Translations under genes and position numbers: made by a program | Shown: positions 57,397 to 64,000 of the stretch, piece by piece | Numbering within the stretch: position 1 is the stretch's first letter | How the letters are laid out: the number at the start of each line of letters is the position of its first letter | Assembly: GCF_010672525.1 (NCBI RefSeq) | Contig: NZ_JAAHGH010000002.1 | Span: 204,583 to 268,582 of the forward strand | DNA from: Okeania sp. SIO2B3 | Lineage (GTDB): Bacteria > Cyanobacteriota > Cyanobacteriia > Cyanobacteriales > Microcoleaceae | Reading direction: 5' to 3' | Length of the DNA: 64,000 nucleotides | Notes under the pieces: generated by a model | Database searches by the model: none | What the model was told of the DNA's origin: nothing | Seen by the model: the letters and a program-made list of their open reading frames with translations, nothing else

Positions 57397-57468
57397 TTAT
57401 CAGTTATCAGTACCTCTACCCGAAGTCAGGGGCTTGAAATATTGAACTTGATTTTCTCTTAGTCGATT

Positions 57469-57580
57469 GGATATGGCGAGGTTTCCTCGCCATCCCATCC
57501 TACGGAATGCTCCGCAAACGACCGCTTTTTCATCCCCTTGTAGAGCGGTAGCTCGCGGCGCAGCCAAGGGGAGGCTTGAG
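57469..57580. repeat. Family C dispersed repeat
   Basis: GGATATGGCGAGGTTTCCTC-GCCATCCCA, GGAATGCTCCGCAAACGACC and GCTTTTTCATCCCC, ending in AAGGGGAGGCTT. It is inserted between the truncated ligase copy and the intact gene. The core ATGGCGAGG-TTT-CCTCGCCAT is a perfect hairpin. Confidence 0.65.
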
Positions 57581-58101
57581 ACCCTATTTTTTGGTCAAGA
57601 ATGGTTTGGTTTCTTCTTGTCGGTGGGTGGTACTTTACATTTCATTTACACACCCTACAAGATCGGCGATCGCACTCCAATTTAATTGTTGAATCAAAAA
57701 TGATGTAATCGTTATTTTTTGAAGATAAAGTTTTACTTATCAATCTCAGCTTCTTTGACAGAAAATTTAAAAGATTGTCATCAACTCCTGACAAAAAATT
57801 GTCAAAAACCCCTAAACTCTTCAACATAGTTTCAATAGTTTCAGGCTTTTTGCCCTATCCTGTGATAGTATAATTCAAGGTAAAATCCAAAGGAATTTTA
57901 TTGCTTAATCAAATTTAAACGCCCGAAACACCTATAATTTCATTGTTTAAATGACCGATCGCCTCATATTCATTTAACCATGATGAACTAATTTTCCTCA
58001 GCCCCTCTAACAAGGATTTGACCTATCTACAACTATGTGGTAATCCAGAAAAACTGACTAATACAATACTCTAATTATTAATCTGCTGAAAAAATACTCA
58101 A

Positions 58102-59871
58102 ATGGCTAAATACTCAACAATACTAGACATCCTAAACCATCGCTCACAAAATCTTCCTAATCAAACTGCTTATACATTTTTGCCAGATGGAGAAACTGAG
58201 TCTGGAAGCTTAACTTATCAACAATTAAACACACAAGTACGAGCGATCGCTGCTCACCTCCAATCAATCATCATCCCACAAGACCGAATATTAGTCGTTT
58301 ATCCCTACACCGCCGGACTAGAATTTATCGCCAGTTTCTTTGGTTGTATCTGTGCAGGAGCGATCGCCGTTACCAGTAACCCTCCCCTCAACAACGACGC
58401 AATAGTCAAACTCCAGGAAAGAGTTGAATCTTCCCAACCAAAAGTCATTCTCACCACAGAATCTTTTTTACGCGAAATTCAAGAAAAATTAGCCAAAAAT
58501 CCAGAATTAGCTCCTAAACTCAACCAATTACCCTGGATAGCCACAGATAAAATTGATTTTTCTGAAGCACCCCATTGGATAGAACCAAGAATAGACCCAG
58601 AAACCCTGGCCTTTTTCCAATACACCTCCGGTTCCACAGGCAAACCAAAAGGAGTAATGGTCACTCACCGCAACGTATTGCATAACTCAGAAATTATTTA
58701 TCAGTCATTTGAACATACCCCAGAAAGTCAGGGCGTAATATGGCTACCCATGTTCCACGATATGGGATTAATTGGTGGAGTAATACAACCTTTATATGGA
58801 GGTTTTCCCGTTACCCTCATGTCACCCGTAGCTTTAATCCAAAAACCCATACGTTGGTTAAAAGCTATTTCCCAATACAAAGCAACAACCAGTGGCGGAC
58901 CCAACTTTGCTTACGACCTAGTTTCTCGGCAAGTAACGCCAAAACAACTGAAAAATTTAGACTTAAGTAGTTGGAGTGTCGCATTTTCTGGAGCTGAACC
59001 CGTGCGAGCTGCAACTTTAGAAAGATTTGCCGAGACTTTTGCACCATGCGGGTTTCGCCCAGAAGCTTTTTATCCTTGCTATGGAATGGCAGAGACTACA
59101 TTATTTATCAGTGGCGCAACAAAAACAAAACCTCCAGTTATTAAGTATGTGGATGCCGAAGCTTTAGCAGAGAACCGAGTTGTGGTTGGCGGTGAAAAAA
59201 GTAGAGCAGTAGTTAGTTGTGGTTTTGCTTGGTTGGGCGATGAAATTATGATTGTTGACCCAGAATCTTTAGTTCCACGTCCAGATGGTGAAGTTGGGGA
59301 GATTTGGGTATCTGGCGCTGGTGTAGGTAGGGGTTATTGGAATCAGTCAGAGGAGACAGAGCGAACTTTTAATGCTTTTTTGGCAGATAAAGGACCTTTT
59401 TTACGAACGGGAGATTTAGGATTTTTACAAGATGGGGAATTATTTATTACTGGTCGGATTAAAGATGTGATGATTTTGTGGGGTAGATATCGTTATCCTC
59501 AAGATATTGAGCTGACGGTGGAAAGGTGTCATCCCGCTTTACGGTCTAGTTGTGGAGCAGCTTTTTCTATAGAGGCAGAAGATGATGAGCGGTTGATAAT
59601 TGTTCAAGAGGTGGAACGCAGTTATTTACGGAAGTTGAATGTTGAGGAAGTAGTTGGAGCTATTCGTCAGGCAGTTGCTGAGGAACATACGGTGGAAGTT
59701 TATGCGATTAATCTGTTAAAGACTGGTAGTATTCCTAAGACTACCAGCGGTAAGATTCAGCGTGGAGTTTGTCGGGGTCAATTTTTGGAAGGTTCCCTAA
59801 ATGTAGTAGGTCAATGGCAACTTCAGACTGAAAGAGGTAGTGTATCGGAATTAGCTGGTAATTATATATAG
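58102..59871 (+). CDS. Fatty acyl-AMP ligase (FAAL)
   Basis: 589 residues of the adenylate-forming family. Visible are A3 motif YTSGSTGKPKGVMVTH, PMFHDMGLIGG (typical of FAAL, not CoA ligases), YPCYGMAETTLFISG (A5), GEVGEIWVSG, FLRTGDLGFLQDGELFITGR-IKD (A7-A8) and the end TTSGKIQR (A10 lysine). FAALs activate fatty acids as acyl-adenylates and hand them to carrier proteins, often at the start of lipopeptide or polyketide assembly lines. The usual GRNYYPQDIE here reads GRYRYPQDIE. No carrier protein, PKS or NRPS gene is adjacent, so this is an orphan ligase. Start ATG at 58102; a duplicated and decayed 5' copy lies upstream. Confidence 0.92.
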   Translation: MAKYSTILDILNHRSQNLPNQTAYTFLPDGETESGSLTYQQLNTQVRAIAAHLQSIIIPQDRILVVYPYTAGLEFIASFFGCICAGAIAVTSNPPLNNDAIVKLQERVESSQPKVILTTESFLREIQEKLAKNPELAPKLNQLPWIATDKIDFSEAPHWIEPRIDPETLAFFQYTSGSTGKPKGVMVTHRNVLHNSEIIYQSFEHTPESQGVIWLPMFHDMGLIGGVIQPLYGGFPVTLMSPVALIQKPIRWLKAISQYKATTSGGPNFAYDLVSRQVTPKQLKNLDLSSWSVAFSGAEPVRAATLERFAETFAPCGFRPEAFYPCYGMAETTLFISGATKTKPPVIKYVDAEALAENRVVVGGEKSRAVVSCGFAWLGDEIMIVDPESLVPRPDGEVGEIWVSGAGVGRGYWNQSEETERTFNAFLADKGPFLRTGDLGFLQDGELFITGRIKDVMILWGRYRYPQDIELTVERCHPALRSSCGAAFSIEAEDDERLIIVQEVERSYLRKLNVEEVVGAIRQAVAEEHTVEVYAINLLKTGSIPKTTSGKIQRGVCRGQFLEGSLNVVGQWQLQTERGSVSELAGNYI

Positions 59872-59876
59872 CAGGG

Positions 59877-59912
59877 AGTAGGGGAGTAGGGGAGTAGGGG
59901 AGTAGGGGAGTG
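59877..59912. repeat. (GGGGAGTAG)n tract after the FAAL gene
   Basis: Four perfect 9-bp units plus partials directly after the stop codon. 59913-60176 is spacer with two copies of a TTTTGGAGGAGRTGTCTAAT block (about 60047 and 60147) and no gene. Confidence 0.75.
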
Positions 59913-60176
59913 TGGGAAGTGTCGGAAGTGTGGGAAGAAATTAAAAAATATATATCTTTACCATTACCAGAGCAGGACAACCAAAAAATTAAATCAATTA
60001 TCGTACTCTTATTCATCAATTATTTCCCCCTACTCCCTACTGCCTCTTTTGGAGGAGATGTCTAATAGACATCTGGTAAAAATCCAAAATAAAATCAATT
60101 CTCACACAGAAATTATCAATTATTTCTCCCTACTGCCTACTCCCTCTTTTGGAGGAGGTGTCTAATGGTCAGCATA

Positions 60177-60304
60177 TCAACTTTCTAAAATTCCCACCAT
60201 AATCTGTAATAACTCCGTCAAGTTTGCTGGAACTCGATATACATTTGTATCTTGTATAACTCGTTTTTGTTGAGTATCCAAAACAGCAAATTGCCAAATA
60301 TTAC
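60177..60304 (-). pseudogene. C-terminal piece of the PD-(D/E)XK-like gene, separated by a tnpB element
   Basis: The minus strand reads IWQFAVLDTQQKRVIQDTNV then YRVPANLTELLQIMVGILES and stop. This is the natural C-terminus of the protein whose N-terminal part is at 61735-62226 (...LLYGAVSMVD|IWQFAVLD...). In that family the order is 'LYGAVTxGxxWxFxxLDRxxxxIxQDxxxYxVPxxLxxLxxILVGIL'. About 1.43 kb of tnpB element lies between the two pieces. Confidence 0.75.
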
Positions 60305-60436
60305 GAAAGATGGACGAGAGTTTGAAAGCCACGTCTTTTTAAAGCTTGGATGAAAAACGAATGGGGGATTTTAATTGCCTTAAAAGTTTGTCATTTTCTA
60401 TCCTTTAATTTTATCCTGTTAAAGGAGGTGATAAAG

Positions 60437-61706
60437 ATGTATGGATGTCAGCAAGAGTTAATTAAAATTCCCGAAATTATTCCGTTTTTAGAATACTTAT
60501 GTACCACGGCAAATCAACTCATTAATTGCGGGATTTATTTGGCTAGGCAATGGTATTTTAAGTTGGGCAAGATGCCGGGGAAATATAACTTAGAAAAGAA
60601 GTTAAAGTCTAATAGTAATTATCAGTTTTTGTATTCTCAAGCAGCACAACAAACTCTTGGAGGAGTAGCAGAAGTATTTAAGTCTTATCAAGCACTTTCT
60701 CAGAAGTATCTCAAAGGAGAATTAACTGATAAACCCCAACTACCAAAATATCGCAAAAAGGGGGGAATGGGAGTAATAACTTATCAAAAACTTGCTTTAA
60801 AGCTGGAAAATGGTCAAGTTAAAGTACCTCTGGTCAGAAAGGTTAAAGCAGCATTTAAAGTTGATAGTTTTCTCTTAGATTTCCCTAGTAATCTTGAGTT
60901 TAAAGAAATCAGAGAAATTAGAATTTTACCTCGTAACTTCTGTTTTTATGTTGAATGGGTTTATGAGTTAAGAGTCGATAGACCTCGGCTAGATCAATCC
61001 AAAGTTATAGGCATAGACCACGGAGTTGATAATTGGTTAAGTTGTGTCTCTAATGTAGGGACAAGTTTTATTATTGATGGTAAACACCCACCCCTTTAGT
61101 TCCCCTCCCGGGAGGGGATAGGGGTAGGTTGGTACAACAAACAAATAGCTACAATTAAAGATAATAAACCCCAAGGATTTTGGTAAAATAAATTAGCGTG
61201 CATAACTGAAAAACGCAATATACAAATGCGCGATGCTGTTAATAAAGCAGCAAGATTGGTGATTAATCATTGCCTTAAACATGGAATTGGTCGAATAGTT
61301 TTTGGTGGGAATAAACGACAAAAAGATAGTATTAATATCGGCGCAAAAAATAACCAAAAGTTTGTACAAATCCCCACGGCTAAACTCAAAGAAAGAATTA
61401 TTCAGTTATGCGAATTATACGGCATAGAGTTTATTGAAACTGAAGAATCGTATACCTCGCAAGCTAGCTTTTTAGATGATGACTTCTTGCCAAACAGGGC
61501 GTGAAAAACCCGGAAGTTGGAAGCCATCAGGCAAGCGAATTCAACGAGGACTCTATCAAACTCAAAAGGGTTTGTTAGTTAATGCCGATTGTAATGGGGC
61601 AGCTAATATCCTCAAAAAAGTAGCGGCAACTTTAAGGTTTTCCCTTAAAGAAGTCAGTAGAGGCAGTTTGATCATGCCTTTAAGAATCCAGTTTTGGATT
61701 GCTTAA
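60437..61706 (+). pseudogene. tnpB: tnpB (OrfB, RNA-guided nuclease family), inactivated
   Basis: A strong ribosome site AAAGGAGGTGATAAAG precedes ATG 60437 (MYGCQQELIKIPEIIPFLEY). The frame runs through VIGIDHGVDNWLSCVSNVG (RuvC-I Asp) to FIIDGK. There a 45-bp GC-rich cassette (61085-61129) brings a TAG. The frame resumes at WYNKQIATIKDNK, meets TAA (61184-61186), continues IQMRDAVNKAARLVINHC, GIGRIVFGGNK and IEFIETEESYTSQASFLDDD, then shifts by one base near 61497 into KPSGKRIQRGLYQTQKG and NADCNGAANILKK (RuvC-III Asp). The zinc-finger region is mostly lost. Family members are about 400 residues. At least two stops and one frameshift make it a pseudogene. Confidence 0.88.
61085..61129. repeat. 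GC-rich palindromic cassette inserted in tnpB
   Basis: CACCCACCCCTTTAGTTCCC then CTCCCGGGAGGGGATAGGGG TAGGTT, the family F sequence, lies between the codons for FIIDGK and WYNK. It is exactly 45 bp and keeps the frame, but carries a TAG (61097-61099). The CCCCTCCCGGGAGGGG core is a perfect 16-bp palindrome. Confidence 0.8.
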
Positions 61707-61734
61707 GAATCCCTTGTGCTTCCGCCAGGGGAAT

Positions 61735-62226
61735 ATCAACCATTGAAACTGCACCATATAACAAAGAATAGTTGGCAAATTCTGCTTTTTCTACAGCAAT
61801 TAATTCCACTGCTAATTGTGTGAAACCCTTTTGTAAGTCTGCATTTTTCGCTTCAATAACTAGAAACTGAGTTTTGGTCTGGAGAAAATAATCTAATTCT
61901 CCTTTCAACTGTTCGTTAATTTTTAAAGAATACCCCACTTTGATTTTGACTTGAGTGTAGTGAATTAATTCCATCAAAACAGGAGCAATCAGAAATTCTC
62001 TTCTAGCCATTTCGCTAGTTAAACTGACATAGGGTAAAATTTCTTGTAAGCGTTGTTTTAAATTATCTAAGCGTTCGAGTTGACGATGGGTTTGGGGTAA
62101 ACTTAGCGATCGCGATTCATAACCATAGCCAAAGTATGATAGAATATCGTCTGGTTCAGAGTTTAATTTAAAATAATCAGCAAAGGTATAAGACTGAGTC
62201 GGATTAATAATTGGAATTATAGACAT
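61735..62226 (-). pseudogene. N-terminal part of a PD-(D/E)XK-like protein interrupted by the tnpB element
   Basis: It starts MSIIPIINPTQSYTFADYFK and has LPQTHRQLERLDNLKQRLQE, ILPYVSLTSEMARREFLIAP and a nuclease-like core GELDYFLQ..QFLVIEAKNA (Asp then Glu-x-Lys). At LLYGAVSMVD the gene runs into the tnpB element; the open frame continues 20 foreign codons to 61672. Joined with 60177-60304 the protein would be about 205 residues, the usual size of this cyanobacterial family, related in look to restriction-type or Rpn/XisH-like nuclease folds. Function unknown. Confidence 0.78.
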
Positions 62227-62235
62227 ATTTCAACC

Positions 62236-62292
62236 CCAAAAAAGCTAAAGCCTTTATATATAGATGCTTTAAGATTTAATCAGCAAACCCTA
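62236..62292. mobile_element. Partial family A right end
   Basis: GATGCTTTAAGATTTAATCA then GCAAACCCTAATT is the right terminus of the TAGGGTTTGCTGA family; the left part is missing. It sits just upstream of the interrupted nuclease-like gene. Confidence 0.55.
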
Positions 62293-62306
62293 ATTAATAA
62301 CTGATT

Positions 62307-62760
62307 TTATGGTAGCCAGTTTATATCTAATAATTGTTCAAGACTATCAGGGCAGTTTTCTGGAAAAATTATCTCATATCCTGTCTTTTGCTTGACATAT
62401 TTTAATGCTTTTTCATAAAGTTTTGCTTGGTTTTCCTGTAAATAATTTCGTAAATTTTGAGTTAATTATTCATTGATTTGGGTTCTAAAACCCATAATTT
62501 CAGCTAGCCAATGATTGACATTATACTCATATTCAACAGTCCAATATTCCAGAAGAAGCAAATGTCTGATTATCTGTTCGAGACACCTTTCAACTATTTT
62601 TTTCTCTCGCCGACTCTGCTCTTCTAATTCCTCAATTAAATGTTCTTTATCTAATTCATTGAATCGGTTTTCTTTTAATAGATTAATCGTTTCTACTAAC
62701 CATTGTTCATATTCATTTTCGTAAAGGGGTATTAAATTACTTTTATAGTAGTCGCCAAGG
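62307..62760 (-). pseudogene. DUF29 family gene, second copy without start and with internal stop
   Basis: It reads SNLIPLYENEYEQWLVETIN, KEHLIEELEEQSRREKKIVE and NVNHWLAEIMGFRTQINE, then TAA (62466-62468), then LTQNLRNYLQENQAKLYEKA-like codons to LEQLLDINWLP and stop at 62307. DUF29 proteins are about 150 residues, so the TAA cuts off the last third. The start codon of the sister copy is absent; the frame is instead fused to unrelated sequence (SPLCPKHLGDYYK) upstream. It is about 90 per cent or more identical by eye to the copy at 63370-63819. No gene is seen in 62836-63036; 62945-63010 is a repeat shared with 46315-46400. Confidence 0.7.
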
Positions 62761-63036
62761 TGCTTAGGACATAAAGGAGAAACATAGCGATCGCCTTTAT
62801 AAGATGGTCTAATAATTTTATATTTTTCTCTGTCCTAACTGCCCTGTCAGTTGCTATAACTGTGATTTTTACCTCATATTATTGTGGTGGTGGTTAGGAG
62901 TCAGGAGTCAGAATTTGCTCATGTTTTCAGCTCAAATTAATTACAGCATATTTCGGGCAAATGATGTACAAGGTAAATGGTGAAAATCTTGTAGTGTGGG
63001 CATCTTGCCCGCGATGATAGACCTTATTTGATATTA

Positions 63037-63819
63037 CTACTCCAATCCAAACATACTTACCAAAGCGGGCAAAGTTCCCTTCGCTGTTTCTGCCAGTTTA
63101 GCAACGGCAGGCAGTCCCGAGAATATACCCGTCAGCATTTGTATCGCACGCTTGGCCTCCTTTTTCATACCTCCATCGCCTGGATTATTGGCAGCTTGGG
63201 CCAACTCTTGTAAGTTTTCGAGTGCAGTTTCCTTATCATCTTTGCTTAGATTTGACTCGGAAGCGATCGCCTCTTTTAGCTGAGTCAACAACTCTTTAAT
63301 TCCTGCTTTCTCTGTTTCTGGGGAGTCTGGTGACTGAATTATTACCTGCTTGTTACTGTTTTCGCCACCAAGAAATGGTAGCCAGTTTATATCTAATAAT
63401 TGTTCAAGACTATAAGGGCAGTTTTCTGGAAAAATTATCTCATATCCTGTCTTTTGCCTGACATATTTTAATGTTTTTTCATAAACTTTTGCTTGGTTTT
63501 CCTGTAGATAATTTCGTAAATTTTGAGTTAATTATTCATTTATTTGGGTTCTAAAACCCATAATTTCAGCTAGCCAATGATTGACATTATGCTCATATTC
63601 AACAGTCCAATATTCTAGAATAAGCAAATGTCTGATTATCTGTTCGAGAAACCTTTCAACTATTTTTTTCTCTCGCCGACTCTGCTCTTCTAATTCCTCA
63701 ATTAAATGTTCTTTATCTAATTCATTGAATCGGTTTTCTTTTAATAGATTAATCGTTTCTACTAACCATTGTTCATATTCATTTTCGTAAAGGGATATTA
63801 AATTACTTTTAACTGTCAT
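63037..63819 (-). pseudogene. DUF29 protein fused to a cyanobacterial effector-type C-terminal domain, with a premature stop
   Basis: It starts MTVKSNLISLYENEYEQWLV (63819) and reads the DUF29 helices to GFRTQINE, then TAA (63532-63534). Beyond it the same frame continues LTQNLRNYLQENQAKVYEKT, YSLEQLLDINWLPF and, without a break, GGENSNKQVIIQSPDSPETE, KELLTQLKEAIASESNLSKD and TGIFSGLPAVAKLAETAKGT, ending MFGLE. That last about 90-residue block is one I know as the C-terminus of various cyanobacterial pentapeptide or NACHT-like proteins, so this is a chimera. Either only the 95-residue front part is made, or the TAA is read through. The tail could be made separately from the ATG-like start at 63291. 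Confidence 0.65.
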
Positions 63820-63924
63820 TTTTACCTCATGTCTTCAGATCAAATCATGAAATAACGCTTGACAAATTCGCCAATTTTATTATTACCGAATTATTAATTA
63901 TTAATTATTAATAACTAAATAATT

Positions 63925-64000
63925 CTGGCTTAAAGCCTCCGCTTTTAAGGAAAAAAAAAGCGGTCGTTTTGCTACGCAACATGTTTGCGGAGCATTCCGT
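63925..64000. repeat. Family C repeat, cut by the window edge
   Basis: GCTTTTAAGGAAAAAAAAAG then CGGTCGTTTTGCTACGCAAC and ATGTTTGCGGAGCATTCCGT, the inverted form of the 35946-36105 repeat, runs off the right end of the window. 63820-63924 is AT-rich with TTATTAATTA runs. Confidence 0.6.

Larger units (their letters stand above)
60303..61734 (+). mobile_element. IS200/IS605-family element carrying a dead tnpB
   Basis: The boundaries are inferred from the interrupted host gene: its sequence stops at about 60303 on one side and about 61735 on the other. The element contains only tnpB-like sequence (no tnpA) and ends with GAATCCCTTGTGCTTCCGCC-AGGGGAATATCAA, the right-end hairpin where TnpB guide RNA normally ends. 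No target duplication is expected for this class, and none is evident. Confidence 0.65.

Noticed and set aside
57467-57685. A short open frame over the family C repeat before the FAAL gene
   Set aside because: It is simply the repeat read in one frame; other copies of the repeat have it broken.
58102-59871. Start of a lipopeptide or polyketide cluster
   Set aside because: FAAL genes often begin such clusters, but the neighbours are repeats and a tnpB element; no carrier protein, PKS or NRPS module is in the window.

Overview
The window looks like chromosome of a filamentous marine cyanobacterium of the Trichodesmium/Okeania/Moorena kind. The evidence is the very frequent HIP1 octamer GCGATCGC, low GC with long AT-rich and repeat-filled intergenic DNA, cyanobacterial genes (chlI, a PetP/DUF2862 protein, a CAAD-tailed gltX, the DUF3038/DUF4335 pair, a TPM-domain protein, a Npun_F0813-like protein), and a class II ribonucleotide reductase carrying three inteins. 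The species call is inference.

Layout. 1-6.9 kb: nested small transposable repeats, a NACHT-pentapeptide gene broken by a 2-bp slip, a secreted protein, and a 12-copy 71-bp tandem array. 6.9-18.2 kb: class V aminotransferase-like enzyme, hybrid histidine kinase, TM0106-type nuclease, phytase-like esterase, tRNA-Asp(GTC), and gltX with a repetitive linker and a membrane CAAD domain. 18.2-26 kb: secreted protein, a large STAND NTPase with an N-terminal nuclease-like domain whose 5' region is repeated in tandem upstream, and a TPM protein. 26-36 kb: housekeeping genes (ruvC, chlI, dapB), conserved cyanobacterial unknowns, tRNA-Arg(TCT), petP-like gene, and several hairpins that resemble orphan right ends of IS200/IS605 elements. 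36-46 kb: nrdJ with three inteins, one of which has absorbed two interspersed repeats in frame, then a two-repeat CRISPR remnant, an ABC permease and apt. 46-54 kb: DUF3038/DUF4335, OmpA-like, MFS and GT4 genes. 54-64 kb: a decayed accessory zone with fragments of a RelE/ParE toxin, a DUF6888/DUF6887 pair, a duplicated and truncated fatty acyl-AMP ligase 5' end next to an intact ligase, a tnpB element splitting a PD-(D/E)XK-like gene, and two DUF29 copies sharing one premature stop.

How it fits together. Most intact genes are single, conserved, unlinked cyanobacterial genes; few form operons. The distinctive biology is repeat activity. At least four short inverted-repeat element families, a GC-rich palindromic cassette and short purine or pyrimidine tracts fill the spacers. 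In several places they have entered genes: one intein (in frame), tnpB (with a stop), and one another. Two STAND-type NTPases (NACHT and nuclease-STAND), TA-like fragments and a CRISPR scrap suggest a defence and selfish-element component, most of it decayed. No complete, clearly new multi-gene system is visible; the strongest oddities are listed as findings.
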